Part shown: in pieces, positions 14,543 to 27,399 of the stretch
Layout of the letters: each line of letters begins with the position of its first letter
How positions within the stretch are numbered: the first letter of the stretch is position 1
From: Pseudomonadota bacterium
GTDB taxonomy: Bacteria > Pseudomonadota > Alphaproteobacteria > GCA-2746255
Assembly: GCA_040752895.1 (NCBI GenBank)
Contig: JBFMHN010000006.1
Span: forward strand, 1 to 64,000
Length of the DNA stretch: 64,000 bases
Direction of reading: 5' to 3'
Translations under genes and position numbers: made by a program
Notes under the pieces: model-generated
What the model was told of the DNA's origin: nothing
The model's input: the letters and a program-made list of their open reading frames with translations, nothing else
Database searches by the model: none

Positions 14543-16566
14543 CTAAATGCGTTGCGAAAGTAGAACGCCAAGAGCGATCAACGCGATCAGCATGGAAAAT
14601 CGCGCCGCGAGCAGGCGGCCCATGACGAGCGCGCTCAGCGACAGCCCCTGCAATTGCTGTTCGATCTTCGCCGTCTCTGCAACCATTCGCATGAACTCAC
14701 CGCGCGCCATCGCGTAGGCGCGGTGGTCGGCCCGTCTGCGAGCCGGGTTGCCGACCAGGTTGTAGAGTTCGACGAGACTGCCTCTTACGGCGATCTGCTC
14801 CACGGATTCTTCCAGTTGCTTGCGCGTGGCCTGGTTGTGATAACTCGAAATGACTGGCGGCAGCATCCTCAACATCCAACCGGCGAGCCCGGGCACCTTC
14901 GCGGGCCCGTAACGGTCCTGAAGGCTGGCCAGCAGGCCGAGAACCCCGAACACGCGTTCGGCGGAACCTCTTGGCGAGACGAGCGAAGCCAGAAACGTAT
15001 CCACCTTGCCGGGAAAATGGGTCGCAATGAAGGCGGTGATGTGGTTGTCCATCGGTTCGACCATCCTCTGCAACTGGCCGGTTGCCGCCTCGAGCGTCGA
15101 CAGCAGTTCGGAAACGCCGGTGCAATACCTTGGCAGGACGAGCGTGCTTAAGCACCGCGCGCCGGGAACCAGTTCGTAGAGGCAGCGCTCGAGCCCGAAG
15201 CCAAGCCCGCGGCGGCCGATGAAGTGCTGAAGCCGATAGAGGCGCTGCAGAAGCTTGCGGTTGGCGACAATCGGTCCCTGCGCCGTTACCCAAAGCTGGG
15301 CGAGGTTGAGGCGGATAACCTCGGTGAAATTATGGCGTATTTCGTCGTCGGCGAATCCGACGGCCAGCATGGTCCCGAGGCCGTCGATGGTGGCGGAAAA
15401 ATTCCGGTAACGGATCGGCGCTTTCGGATCGAGCAGAATGGCGACCCGCGCGACAAGCTGCTCGGCCGAAATTGTCGAACTCCGGCTCGCCACGACCTCT
15501 TCCATCAAGTAGCGCGCCATTTCGGGATTGACAATGCTGCGCACCACCCAGGATTCGAAGCGGGTTTCTCGGATAGCCCGCGCAGCGTCCTGGGGGTGTT
15601 GCGTAAAGGCGTACGCCAACGAGCGTCCGGTGACGTGCGGTTCTTGCCGGAACGTGAAGACATGCGGCGCATGATCCGCCACGTTTGGCAAATTAGGGTC
15701 GTGATATTCGTCCAGCCAGCGTTCGACGCGGTCCAGAGTCCATCGCCGTTCCCGCGCGTCCATCAACAGGCCTTTGAGCAGTTCCATGGCGCGCAGTGAG
15801 AGCGCGCGCTTGCCCACCAAAAAAGCGTAGGAACTCTCCTGTATCTTGCGTTGCAGGATGGTTTCGCCGCTGGCCTCGTTCGTGGGCAGACTTCCCAAAA
15901 GAAGCGACAGTACCGTGACCCCCAGCGCATAAAGATCGTCGGCGATTTCCCCCCGGCCGCGGCCAGCCGGATGGGCAAGGCCGCTTTCGATCGTCTCGAA
16001 AAGAATAGGCTGGGCGTATGCGGGCGGCTCCACGGCGAATTCGCCAAGCACGGCCCGCTTCTCCGTCTTATCGTCGGCAAAAAAAGATTGTCCGGCCGGA
16101 TGCCGCGATGGGTGAGACCGGAAACGTCGAGCTGACGCAACACCTCTACCGCCGGGACGATGACGATGGATGTGACTTCCTTCTCCGTCATCGGCGGCCC
16201 CGGCTCCGTGAGCGAGCGCCAAAGCCGGCGACCCGAACGCTCATAGATCAAGGCCGGCTGTTCGCCGCGGTCGGGAGACCATTCGACGACCCCCTCTTCC
16301 ACCAGCTTCGGGACGCCGCGGAGATCGTTCTGCCGCAAATGCGCGAGAACCTGCCAGCGCAGCGGCAGCCCGGGATCGCATATATAGGCAACCAGCGGCC
16401 TATCGGCGTTTCGGATGTCCTCGGCCCGGTAGGCCTTCGCGGTGAAGGAGTCGTGGTCTGGCAGAGCCGCTTCCCGAAGGATGCGGTACCGCCCTTTTAC
16501 CAAAACTTCGCCGCCGGTAGGCGTTATTCCCTGTGTAAGGGGTTCCGCCTGTTCCGTTCCCACCAT
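14543..16566 (-). CDS. Tail-anchored protein-kinase-like protein (predicted pseudokinase), frame interrupted at a T7 run
   Basis: One gene read in two frames. Frame 1 runs from 16566 to about 16080 and frame 2 continues to the stop at 14543; adding one T to the 7-T run (A7 at 16079-16085, plus strand) joins them into about 674 residues. The N-lobe starts GRYRIL (25-30). The beta-3 lysine position reads VAYI, the catalytic loop is HRGIRPDN (153-160, HRD Asp replaced by Gly), and the DFG region reads LGEFA. All three catalytic signatures are degenerate, so I predict a pseudokinase. A helical region of about 390 residues follows and ends in a tail anchor (FSMLIALIALGVLL). It lies 118 bp after purA. 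The frame break may be a sequencing error, decay or programmed frameshift. Confidence 0.75.
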
Positions 16567-16684
16567 TTTTATCCCGCTTTCGGACAGTTCGGGCCTTGCC
16601 GATTATGCGGCGGGAAAGCAAAGAAAACGTTAATGTGGCGACGGTATTCTTAGAAATTCGCGCGTTAAATCAATGTATTAACCA

Positions 16685-19134
<2,450 letters not shown>

Positions 19135-19226
19135 GCGTGTCTCCCCTGTCCCGAGGGGATTGACCAGTGAGGTAAAAGCCCGGGTGAGATTCCTACTAGC
19201 TGGTTTCCCGGCCAACGGCAAACGGA

Positions 19227-19253
19227 AATCCCGGCCGGTGCAGCACCGGGATT
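19227..19253 (-). terminator. Possible terminator or attenuator between serA and hisZ
   Basis: Inverted repeat AATCCCGG / CCGGGATT with an inner GTGC/GCAC pairing, in the 143-bp serA-hisZ gap. On the minus strand it is followed by TTCCGTTTG, a weak T-tract. It could reduce read-through into hisZ-purA. Confidence 0.35.
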
Positions 19254-19277
19254 GGGGGAATTTCCAGGCAAGGTTCT

Positions 19278-20858
19278 CTAGAAAAAAAGCAGATTGGCTT
19301 GCAGCACTTCCGGAATCGCCCGCACCTGCTCGAGGGTGGCGACATCCACCCGGCCGTCCACCCGGATCAACGCCAGGGCATTGCCGCCCGCTGCGGCGCG
19401 GCCCAGATGGAAAGTGGCGATGTTGACTCCGCTGCTGCCAAGCACGGTCCCCAGCTTGCCGATAAAGCCCGGCTTGTCCCGGTTCGCCACGAAAAGCATA
19501 TACGGCCCAAGCTCGGCCTCGACGGCGATGTCGTTGACCTGTACGACGCGGGGCTTGTCCTCTCCGAACAGGGTGCCGGCCACGGTCTGCGTTTGCTTTT
19601 CCGTCTTCACGACGAGACGGATCAGCGTTTGGTAATCCGCCTTGCGCTCATGCCGAACCTCGGTGACGTCGATATCGCGCTGGCGCGCAATCGTCGGCGC
19701 ATTCACCATGTTCACGGATTCCATGAGCGGCGAAAGCAGGCCCTGCAGGACAAGGGCCGTCAGCGGCCGGGCGTTCAGTTCCGTCACATGGCCGGCGTAT
19801 TCGATGGTGACCGCCTCGATTCCACCCCCCTCGGTCATCTGCCCGGCAAAGCTGCCGAGTTGCTGCGCCAGGGTCATGTAAGGCCGCAGCCGCTGGGCTT
19901 CCTCCGCCGTCACCGAGGGCATGTTGACGGCGTTGGTCACGGCGCCCGTCAGAAGGTAGTCCGACATCTGTTCTGCAACCTGCAGGGCGACGTTCTCCTG
20001 AGCCTCGGTCGTCGAGGCTCCCAGATGGGGCGTCGCGATGACCCGGTCCATCCCGAAGAGAACGTTTTCCTTCGCCGGCTCTTGGGGAAAAACGTCCAGG
20101 GCGGCGCCGGCAACCTTGCCTTTCTCGATCGCCTCCTTGAGATCCTTCTCGACAACGAGTCCCCCGCGGGCGCAATTGATGATGTGAACGCCGTCGCGCA
20201 TCTTCGTGATCGCCTCGGCGTTGATCATATTTCGCGTCGAATCGTTAAGCGGGGTGTGCAGCGTAATGAAGTCGGCCCGCGCGAAGAGTTCATCGAGCTC
20301 GACCTTCTCGATGCAGAGGTCCGTCGCACGCTCCGGCGACAGGTAAGGGTCGTAGGCCACCACCTTCATCTTGAGGCCAAGCGCCCGGTCGGCCACGATC
20401 GAGCCGATATTGCCACAGCCGATGACACCTAGGGTCTTGCCGGTCAGCTCCACCCCCATGAAACCCGACTTCTCCCATTTTCCGGCGTGGGTTGAAGCGT
20501 TCGCGGCCGGCAACTGGCGGGCAAGCGCGAACATGAGGGCAATGGCGTGCTCGGCGGTCGTAATCGCGTTGCCGAAAGGCGTGTTCATGACGATGACACC
20601 GCGCGCGGTCGCCGCCGGCACGTCCACGTTATCGACGCCGATGCCGGCGCGACCGATGACCTTGATCTCGCCCGCCGCGTCGAGGATGTCGGCCGTTACC
20701 TTCGTCGCCGAACGAATGGCGAGGCCCTGATAGGCGCCGATGCACGCCTTGAGTTCTTCCGGCTTCATACCGGGCTTCACATCCACCTCGATGCCCCGCT
20801 CGCGGAAGATTTCCGCTGCGCGCGGGCTCATTTTGTCGGCAATCAGAACTTTCGGCAT
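19278..20858 (-). CDS. serA: D-3-phosphoglycerate dehydrogenase (long form)
   Basis: 526 residues, the long SerA type with an intervening ASB domain and a C-terminal ACT domain. It oxidises 3-phosphoglycerate to 3-phosphohydroxypyruvate, the first step of serine synthesis. Landmarks are RAGIGVDNVD, GVIGCGNIGSIVADRA (NAD-binding GxGxxG), NCARGGLV and the catalytic HLGAST. The ACT domain (about 455-526) carries NRDKPGFIGKLGTVLG, so serine feedback is plausible. The ATG at 20858 (MPKVLIADKMS) matches relatives; the upstream in-frame start overlaps serC. It lies 11 bp after serC. Confidence 0.96.
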   Translation of the reverse strand: MPKVLIADKMSPRAAEIFRERGIEVDVKPGMKPEELKACIGAYQGLAIRSATKVTADILDAAGEIKVIGRAGIGVDNVDVPAATARGVIVMNTPFGNAITTAEHAIALMFALARQLPAANASTHAGKWEKSGFMGVELTGKTLGVIGCGNIGSIVADRALGLKMKVVAYDPYLSPERATDLCIEKVELDELFARADFITLHTPLNDSTRNMINAEAITKMRDGVHIINCARGGLVVEKDLKEAIEKGKVAGAALDVFPQEPAKENVLFGMDRVIATPHLGASTTEAQENVALQVAEQMSDYLLTGAVTNAVNMPSVTAEEAQRLRPYMTLAQQLGSFAGQMTEGGGIEAVTIEYAGHVTELNARPLTALVLQGLLSPLMESVNMVNAPTIARQRDIDVTEVRHERKADYQTLIRLVVKTEKQTQTVAGTLFGEDKPRVVQVNDIAVEAELGPYMLFVANRDKPGFIGKLGTVLGSSGVNIATFHLGRAAAGGNALALIRVDGRVDVATLEQVRAIPEVLQANLLFF

Positions 20859-20869
20859 GGCGTGTCCGT

Positions 20870-22024
20870 TTATGAGTTTGCTTTCACTTCGGCAAAGGCC
20901 CAGTCCAACCAAGGCAGAAGCGCTTCCAGATCGGTCTTCTCGACCGTACCGCCCGCCCAGATTCGAAGACCGGGTGGCGCGTCCCGATAGCCGCCGATAT
21001 CATAGGCGACGCCTTCCTTTTCCAGCAGGCCAACCAGCCGTTTCAACGCGGCGGCTTGGGCGTCCTTGTCGAGGGATTCGAACCAGGGATCCGCGACCTT
21101 GAAGCAAACGGAGGTCGAGGAGCGGGCCGAAACCGCCTCCGCCAGGAAAGCGATCCAGGGGGTCTTTTCAACCCAGGCGGCAAGAACGGCAAGATTGGCG
21201 CGGCTGCGTTCGATGATCGCATTGCGCCCGCCGACATCTTCCATCCATCGCAGGGCATCGAGCGCGTCCTCGACGCAGAGCAACGACGGCGTATTGATGG
21301 TGGCGCCCTCGAAAATCTCCTCGATCAGCTTACCGCCTTTCGCCAGCCGGAATACCTTCGGCAACGGCCAGGCCGGCACGTAGCTTTCGAGCCGCTCAAC
21401 GGCGCGCGGGCTCAAGATCAGCACGCCGTGTGCCGCCTCCCCGCCCATGACCTTCTGCCAGGAATAGGTGACGACATCGAGCTTTTCCCACGGCAAGGCC
21501 ATCGCGAAGACGGCCGAGGTCGCGTCGCAAAATGTAAGCCCCTGGCGGTTCGCCGAAATCCAGTCGCCGTCAGGCACGCGAACACCGGAGGTTGTTCCGT
21601 TCCACGTAAAGACGACGTCGCGGTCGGTGTCCACCGCCGCCAGGTTTGGAAGCTTGCCGTAATCCGCCTCGAAAGCGCGGACATCGGCGAGCTTCAGCTG
21701 CTTTGTGATGTCCGTGAGCCAGCCTTTACCAAAACTTTCCCACGCCAGCACATCAACGCCGCGCGCACCCAGCATCGTCCACATCGCCATCTCGAAGGCG
21801 CCGGTGTCCGAACCCGGCACCAGGCCGATTCGGTAACCGTCCGGCAGGCCAAGCAGATCGCGGCTGCGGGCAAGCACTTCCTGAATCTTCGCCTTGCCCG
21901 GTTTCGAGCGGTGCGAGCGCGCAACCGTCGCGTCCTTCAGGGCTTCCAGCGACCATCCCGGCCGCTTGGCGCAGGGGCCGGATGAAAAACAAGGATTCTT
22001 CGGCCGGGGGATCGGCTTCTGCAT
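20870..22024 (-). CDS. serC: Phosphoserine aminotransferase (alphaproteobacterial type)
   Basis: 384 residues, PLP-dependent class V fold. It converts phosphohydroxypyruvate and glutamate to phosphoserine, following SerA. The start [25 protein letters not shown] is typical of the alphaproteobacterial/methanogen SerC subfamily. Substrate-site [19 protein letters not shown], the cofactor segment [16 protein letters not shown] and the lysine region [15 protein letters not shown] are visible. It heads the serC-serA-hisZ-purA operon and is divergent from the SLC13 gene across 187 bp. AAGGTAAAGG precedes the ATG. Confidence 0.95.
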   Translation of the reverse strand: MQKPIPRPKNPCFSSGPCAKRPGWSLEALKDATVARSHRSKPGKAKIQEVLARSRDLLGLPDGYRIGLVPGSDTGAFEMAMWTMLGARGVDVLAWESFGKGWLTDITKQLKLADVRAFEADYGKLPNLAAVDTDRDVVFTWNGTTSGVRVPDGDWISANRQGLTFCDATSAVFAMALPWEKLDVVTYSWQKVMGGEAAHGVLILSPRAVERLESYVPAWPLPKVFRLAKGGKLIEEIFEGATINTPSLLCVEDALDALRWMEDVGGRNAIIERSRANLAVLAAWVEKTPWIAFLAEAVSARSSTSVCFKVADPWFESLDKDAQAAALKRLVGLLEKEGVAYDIGGYRDAPPGLRIWAGGTVEKTDLEALLPWLDWAFAEVKANS

Positions 22025-22211
22025 GGCCTTTACCTTCAGAGACGGTGCCGGGTGGGGTAAAATCGCGCGAAGTCTAGTGGGGAGGGGTGCGGTGCGTCAA
22101 TGTTAGATCGGGGTAAATTGGCGATTTGCCGGGAACGCGAATGGTGGCTACCCTTTCCATGCAGCGAAGGCCCATCGGCCCGTAAAGCATACCGAGAGGA
22201 AGCGCCCCGCC

Positions 22212-23987
22212 ATGACGCTCGACCAGACCACCCTGTTCGTCATCCTACTGGCGGCGCTGGCGTTTTTCGTGTGGGGCCGGTGGCGCTATGACGTCGTGGC
22301 GATCGGCGCGCTGTTGGCCGCCGTTTTTTTCGGGATCGTGCCGGCCGGCCAGGCCTTTGTCGGCTTCGGCCATCCGGCCGTTATTACGGTCGCTGCCATC
22401 CTGATCATTTCACGGGCGCTGCATCATTCCGCAATTCCAGGCCTGCTGGCGAGCGGCATGGCCCCCTTCGGCCGCCATACGACCCTGCAGGTAGCGGCGC
22501 TTACCTTTCTCGTCGCCATCTTTTCCTCCTTCATGAACAACGTCGGCGCGCTTGCCCTCATGATGCCGGTTGCCCTGCAACTGGCCTCGAAAACCGGGCG
22601 GCCGGCGTCCGTCGTCCTGATGCCGCTTTCGTTCGGCTCCCTTCTGGGTGGTCTGGTAACAATGATCGGCACGCCGCCGAACATCGTCATCGCGAACTAT
22701 CGCACCACGATCAGCGGCGCCCCTTTCGGCATGTTCGACTTTTCGCCGGTCGGAATTGGCGTGGCCGTCGTCGGCGTGTGCTTCATCGGAATTATCGGCT
22801 GGCGGCTGTTGCCGCAACGGAAAGGGGATGCCCTAACCAACGCGGCCTTTGCCCAGATCGAAGATTACATTACCGAGGTGCGGCTGGAAGGGACTTCGAA
22901 ATATGTCGGGGCGACGCTCCAGGAACTCGAAGCGCTTAACGAGGACGTCGCCGTGGTTGGCCTCATTCGAGGGGAACGGAAATTCCTGGCCCCTTCCCGC
23001 TACCTCCGCCTTCAAGAAGGTGACGTTCTTATTCTCGAGGCCGACCCCGAGACCCTGCGAGCGCTGGTGAACGCCGCCAAGCTCGAGCTGATCGGCAGCG
23101 AAGGCCTGAGCATAGAAACCATCCATTCGAACGACGTCAGCCTGATCGAGGCGGTCGTCCCGCCCGGCTCGAAGATGGAAAGCCAGACTTCTCAAGACCT
23201 GCGTTTGCACGACCGTTTCGGGATCAACATGCTTGGCGTCGCTCGACATGGCCTGCCGGTGAAAGAACGATTGGGCCGGGTTCGCTTCCAGGCCGGCGAC
23301 GTCCTGTTGCTGCAAGGCGAAACGGCCGCCCTCTTCGAGGCGTTGTCCGAACTTGGCTGCCTGCCGCTTGCCCACCGCGATCTTCGTCTGGGCAAACGGC
23401 GACGGACTTTGCTTCCCGTCGGCATTTTCGCGGTCGCCATCGCCCTTACCGCTTTCGGCGTACTGCCGGCCGCCATCGCTTTCATCGGCGCCGTTTTCGC
23501 CTTCATCCTCTTCAACGTCCTCTCCTTGCGCGAGGCCTATGAAAGTGTCGAGTGGCCGATCATCGTCCTGCTCTCCGCCATGATTCCGGTCGGACAAGCC
23601 CTGGAAACGACAGGGGGCACCTCGCTTATCGGCGGCGTCTTCGTGGGCATTTCCGAATACCTCGACCCGCCGATGATTCTCGTCCTCCTTATGATCGCCA
23701 CCATGCTGCTGTCGGATATCATGAACAACGCCGCCACCGCGGTGCTCATGGCGCCGATCGCGGCCAGCGTCGCCATCGGACTCGGAGTCAACACGGACTC
23801 CTTCCTGATGGCGGTGGCGGTGGGAAGCTCCTCGACCTTCCTCACCCCGATCGGCCATCAATCGAACACGCTGGTTCTGGGACCGGGCGGTTACAAATTC
23901 GGTGATTACTGGCGGATGGGGCTGCCGCTCGATATCCTGATCGTCGCCGTCGGCGCTCCGCTCATCTTGTATTTTTGGCCGCTTTAG
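22212..23987 (+). CDS. SLC13/DASS-family permease with two RCK-C domains
   Basis: 591 residues. Two blocks of membrane helices flank a cytoplasmic insert. The first (about 5-205) includes FGHPAVITVAAILIISRAL and SSFMNNVGALALMMPVAL, the first SNN-type loop; the second (about 405-590) repeats it as SDIMNNAATAVLMAPIA and ends with PIGHQSNTLVLGPG. The insert carries two TrkA-C/RCK-C domains (about 215-285 and 305-390). Such proteins carry dicarboxylates, sulfate or similar anions with sodium; the RCK-C pair may sense a ligand. The substrate cannot be fixed. Its stop overlaps the convergent thiD stop by four bases. Confidence 0.9.
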   Translation: MTLDQTTLFVILLAALAFFVWGRWRYDVVAIGALLAAVFFGIVPAGQAFVGFGHPAVITVAAILIISRALHHSAIPGLLASGMAPFGRHTTLQVAALTFLVAIFSSFMNNVGALALMMPVALQLASKTGRPASVVLMPLSFGSLLGGLVTMIGTPPNIVIANYRTTISGAPFGMFDFSPVGIGVAVVGVCFIGIIGWRLLPQRKGDALTNAAFAQIEDYITEVRLEGTSKYVGATLQELEALNEDVAVVGLIRGERKFLAPSRYLRLQEGDVLILEADPETLRALVNAAKLELIGSEGLSIETIHSNDVSLIEAVVPPGSKMESQTSQDLRLHDRFGINMLGVARHGLPVKERLGRVRFQAGDVLLLQGETAALFEALSELGCLPLAHRDLRLGKRRRTLLPVGIFAVAIALTAFGVLPAAIAFIGAVFAFILFNVLSLREAYESVEWPIIVLLSAMIPVGQALETTGGTSLIGGVFVGISEYLDPPMILVLLMIATMLLSDIMNNAATAVLMAPIAASVAIGLGVNTDSFLMAVAVGSSSTFLTPIGHQSNTLVLGPGGYKFGDYWRMGLPLDILIVAVGAPLILYFWPL

Positions 23988-24823
23988 GCCTCGTCGTCAT
24001 CGTCCGACCCGTTTTGCAAATCATTCGGGTGGCCGCCCACCGTATGGGCATGGTTGATCGGCCCATGGCCATGGCCGAAGCCGGGCGCGGTGCGGATCGC
24101 CTCCCACACATAGGCCCTGGCCCTCAGGATCGCCTCGCGCAGCGTGCTGCCCTGGGCCAAGCCGGTGGCGATAGCCGAGGCCAGAGTGCAGCCCGTTCCG
24201 TGGGTATGGGGGGTCGCGATCCGCGGGCTTTCAAAAATCTCAATTCCCTCGGGCGTCGCCAGCACGTCCTGAATTTGCGACTGGTCGATATGGCCGCCAG
24301 TGATAAAGACCGCCTGCGCGCCAAGCGTCAGCAGGGTTTCCGCGGCGTGCACGACTTCCTTCACCACCGTCAGGCGAAGCCCGGTCAGGGCTTCCGCCTC
24401 CGGCACGTTCGGCGTCATCACCGTCGCCCGCAGAAGCAGCCGCTCCTTCAATATGTTCACGGCGGCGGAGTCGAGTAGGCGCGCGCCCCCCTTCGCCACC
24501 ATCACGGGGTCCACGACAAGGGCGATATCGGGCGCCATGCGTTCAAGAACGTCCGCGACCGCCTCGATCACCCCGGCGGTATGCAGCATGCCGGTTTTGA
24601 TCGCATCGGCGCCCAGGTCGGAAAGGACGGTTTCCATCTGCAACCGGACAAAGTCCGGCGGTACTCCAAGCACGCCCGCCACTTTTTGCGTGTTCTGCGC
24701 GGTAAGTGCGGTAAGTGCGGTAAGCGCGTACCCGCCAAGGGCCGTTACCGTCTTGATGTCGGCCTGGATACCGGCCCCGCCACCGGAATCGGATCCGGCG
24801 ACGGCGAGAACCCGCCCTCGCAT
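23984..24823 (-). CDS. thiD: Hydroxymethylpyrimidine/phosphomethylpyrimidine kinase
   Basis: 279 residues, ribokinase fold. It phosphorylates HMP and HMP-P in thiamine biosynthesis. The start RVLAVAGSDSGGGAGIQADIK is diagnostic, with VVDPVMVAKGG and the catalytic HGTGCTLASAIA near the C-terminus. The ALTALTALTA stretch is written with a near-perfect tandem nonamer (gcggtaagt on the plus strand, 24702-24730). The C-terminal tail (HGHGPINHAHTVGG, then acidic) is longer than usual. It is 23 bp downstream of glmM and overlaps the SLC13 stop. thiE lies about 20 kb away on the plus strand. Confidence 0.95.
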   Translation of the reverse strand: MRGRVLAVAGSDSGGGAGIQADIKTVTALGGYALTALTALTAQNTQKVAGVLGVPPDFVRLQMETVLSDLGADAIKTGMLHTAGVIEAVADVLERMAPDIALVVDPVMVAKGGARLLDSAAVNILKERLLLRATVMTPNVPEAEALTGLRLTVVKEVVHAAETLLTLGAQAVFITGGHIDQSQIQDVLATPEGIEIFESPRIATPHTHGTGCTLASAIATGLAQGSTLREAILRARAYVWEAIRTAPGFGHGHGPINHAHTVGGHPNDLQNGSDDDDEA

Positions 24824-24846
24824 GGTTGCTTCCCCTTCCCTCGGAA

Positions 24847-26190
24847 TTAGCGGACCGCGCGTTCGATCGCCGTCACGATGTTGCCAACGACGCGGTCGAC
24901 CACGGCCTCGTCCTTCCCTTCGGCCATGATCCGAATGACGGGCTCGGTGCCGGACTTCCGGATAAGCAGGCGCCCGTTCTTGCCCAGGGTCGATTCGCCT
25001 TCCTGGATCGCCCGCAGGACATCGGAATTTTCAAGCGGCATCGAATTCGCGAAGCGCACATTGCGCAACAATTGCGGCATCGGATCGAAACAGCGGACAA
25101 CTTCGCTGGTGGGCTTTCCGGTCCGCACGATCTCGGACAGCACTTGCAAAGCCGCGATCAGGCCGTCGCCGGTCGTTCCGAAATCGCCGAAAACGATATG
25201 ACCGGATTGCTCGCCGCCGATGTTGTAGCCGTGCTTGCGCATGTGCTCGACGACGTAACGGTCGCCGACCTGCACGCGGACAAGACCGAGCCCCAGCGTC
25301 TGAAGGTAGCGTTCCAAGCCCAGGTTCGACATGACGGTCGCGACGATGCCGCCGCCCTTTAGCCGTTCCATTTCCTGCCAGGAACGCGCGACGAGCGCCA
25401 GGATCTGATCGCCGTCCACCCGCTCGCCATGCTCGTCCGCCATCACCATGCGGTCGGCATCGCCATCGAGCGCGATACCCAGATGCGCCTTGTGTGCGAC
25501 GACCGCTTCACACATCGCCGCCGACGACGTAGATCCGCAATTCTGGTTGATGTTGAAGCCGTCCGGCGAAACCCCGATGGGAACGACCTCCGCACCCAAT
25601 TCCCAGAGCACGGTGGGAGCCACCCGGTAGGCCGCGCCGTTCGCGCAATCGACGACAATCCGAAGGCCGTTCAGCATCCGCCCTCGCGGAAAGGTCATCT
25701 TGACGTGTTCCATATAGCGGCCGAGCGCATCGTCCAGCCGCATCGCCCGGCCCAGCCGATTCGAAGCCACAAGGTCCTTCTCGCCGCCATTGTCGATTCG
25801 CGCTTCGATCGCCACTTCGATCTCGTCGGAAAGCTTGCGGCCCTCCGGATCGAAAAATTTTATTCCGTTGTCCTGGTAGGGATTGTGGGAAGCCGAAATC
25901 ATCGCGCCAAGATCCGCCCGCAGCGAGCGCGTCAGCATCGCAACGGCCGGCGTCGGCAACGGCCCGACCAGGATGACGTCCATGCCCATCGCGATGAATC
26001 CGGCCGTCAGCGCCGGTTCAAGCAAATAGCCGGAAAGCCGCGTGTCCTTGCCAATCACGACCCGGTGCCGGTGATCGCCGCGGAGGAACTGGCGGCCGGC
26101 AGCCATGCCGATTTTCAGCGCGGTCTCCGCGGTCATCGGTTCTTGATTGGCGGTGCCGCGGATACCGTCTGTGCCAAAAAGTTTCCGCAT
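24847..26190 (-). CDS. glmM: Phosphoglucosamine mutase
   Basis: 447 residues. It converts glucosamine-6-phosphate to glucosamine-1-phosphate for UDP-GlcNAc synthesis. [15 protein letters not shown] starts the protein; the phosphoserine loop is [16 protein letters not shown]; the metal-binding loop is [12 protein letters not shown]; and the sugar-binding GGEQSGHI and C-terminal [15 protein letters not shown] are intact. AAGGA lies nine bases before the ATG at 26190. It follows folP by 65 bp in the ftsH-folP-glmM order common in proteobacteria. Confidence 0.97.
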   Translation of the reverse strand: MRKLFGTDGIRGTANQEPMTAETALKIGMAAGRQFLRGDHRHRVVIGKDTRLSGYLLEPALTAGFIAMGMDVILVGPLPTPAVAMLTRSLRADLGAMISASHNPYQDNGIKFFDPEGRKLSDEIEVAIEARIDNGGEKDLVASNRLGRAMRLDDALGRYMEHVKMTFPRGRMLNGLRIVVDCANGAAYRVAPTVLWELGAEVVPIGVSPDGFNINQNCGSTSSAAMCEAVVAHKAHLGIALDGDADRMVMADEHGERVDGDQILALVARSWQEMERLKGGGIVATVMSNLGLERYLQTLGLGLVRVQVGDRYVVEHMRKHGYNIGGEQSGHIVFGDFGTTGDGLIAALQVLSEIVRTGKPTSEVVRCFDPMPQLLRNVRFANSMPLENSDVLRAIQEGESTLGKNGRLLIRKSGTEPVIRIMAEGKDEAVVDRVVGNIVTAIERAVR

Positions 26191-26255
26191 ATTCCATGTC
26201 CTTCGGAAACCTTGAGTCGGGATTATAGCAGAGGGCCCTGTAGGAAAAAGAAAAT

Positions 26256-27386
26256 TCAACGCGCGGGGCTTTGGGAAAGCGCCGCGAAGGCGCGAAGAGC
26301 GAGCGCCGATTCCGGAACGTCGTGGACGCGCAGGAATTGCACCCCCTGGTTCAGAGCGGTCAAACCGGCGGCAAGGGAAGGGGCGAGGCGCTGCTTCGGC
26401 TTCAGGTTCTTCGGCCCGGCCAGAAAACTTTTTCGGGAAACGCCGATCAGGATAGCCGCGCCCAGACCGTGAAAAAGGCCGAGCCTCTCAAGGACCTCCC
26501 GGTTGTGAGCGGCCGTCTTGCCGAAACCGATCCCGGGATCGACGCAAAGATTGCCGCGCCGGATTCCAGCTTTTTCGCAGGCGGCAACCCTAGCTTCCAG
26601 GTAGTCGAAGACGTCAAGGGTAACGTCCTCGTAAATCGGGTTCTCCTGCATCGTCTTGGGTTCGCCTTGCATGTGCATCAGCACGACGGCGGCCTGTCGC
26701 TCGGCAACCAGCGGCAAGGACCGCGCGTCGTGCGTCAACGCCGTCACGTCGTTCACCACCCGCGCCCCGGCCGCCAGGGCGGCGTCCATGACGGCAGCGT
26801 GGCGCGTGTCGATGGAAACGGGAATGTTTTGCGCGGCAAGATTGCGAACGACAGGAAGCACACGGCGAAGCTCCGCCTCCGCCGTGACGGGTGCCGCCCC
26901 CGGCCGGGTGGATTCGCCGCCGACGTCAACGACCGCCGCCCCCGCCTCGGCCAGGAAGCGACCGTAAGCGATGGCGGCCTGCGATTCCGCATGGTCGCCG
27001 CCGTCCGAAAAACTGTCGGGCGTCACGTTGAGGACGCCGAAAAGGCGCGGGCTCGCGAGGGCGAGGCCGGCGAAGGGCGGTCTTGGGCCGGTAAGGCCGG
27101 CGGTAAGCCCGGCGATTCGCGTCGCCCAGGCATCACCGGCCCGACGGGCCCAGTCTTCGATGATGGGAAGTGGCGCCCGCCACCTGCGAACGCCGCCGGG
27201 GCCGCGCCAAACAAGCTCGCAGCGCCGAAAGGCGACAGGGCCGCCGGCCAGCGGGAGAGCCGCGCCCCTGGCAAGGGCGGCCTTTGCCGCGGTGCCGGAA
27301 AAAAGATCGCACGGGCGCAGGTAAAGATCGCACGGGCGCGTCTTCGCGGCATCGGGCGGCCAAGCCTCAAGCTGCCAGTCCGGCAT
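26256..27386 (-). CDS. folP: Dihydropteroate synthase with N-terminal extension
   Basis: 376 residues. The TIM-barrel DHPS core begins near residue 112: [16 protein letters not shown], then [52 protein letters not shown] and GVSRKSFL. It joins 6-hydroxymethyl-dihydropterin pyrophosphate to p-aminobenzoate. The first 110 residues are an extension seen in some alphaproteobacterial DHPSs, of unknown role. It lies 13 bp downstream of ftsH. The sulfonamide-site loops look ordinary. Confidence 0.94.
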   Translation of the reverse strand: MPDWQLEAWPPDAAKTRPCDLYLRPCDLFSGTAAKAALARGAALPLAGGPVAFRRCELVWRGPGGVRRWRAPLPIIEDWARRAGDAWATRIAGLTAGLTGPRPPFAGLALASPRLFGVLNVTPDSFSDGGDHAESQAAIAYGRFLAEAGAAVVDVGGESTRPGAAPVTAEAELRRVLPVVRNLAAQNIPVSIDTRHAAVMDAALAAGARVVNDVTALTHDARSLPLVAERQAAVVLMHMQGEPKTMQENPIYEDVTLDVFDYLEARVAACEKAGIRRGNLCVDPGIGFGKTAAHNREVLERLGLFHGLGAAILIGVSRKSFLAGPKNLKPKQRLAPSLAAGLTALNQGVQFLRVHDVPESALALRAFAALSQSPAR

Positions 27387-27399
27387 GAAGGCGGAAAAT

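Noticed and set aside
15763-16222. Two overlapping minus-strand frames taken as separate genes
   Set aside because: The kinase motifs pass from one frame to the other at the 7-T run, so they are one broken gene.
19299-20432. 377-residue plus-strand frame
   Set aside because: Antisense shadow of serA without recognisable sequence.
22833-23861. 342-residue minus-strand frame inside the SLC13 gene
   Set aside because: Composition is Asp/Gly/Arg-rich and it has no domain; the plus-strand transporter is unmistakable.
24702-24730. Tandem nonamer repeat inside thiD
   Set aside because: It encodes the conserved ALTALTALTA segment of ThiD; the repetition follows from the protein sequence, not a mobile or regulatory repeat.
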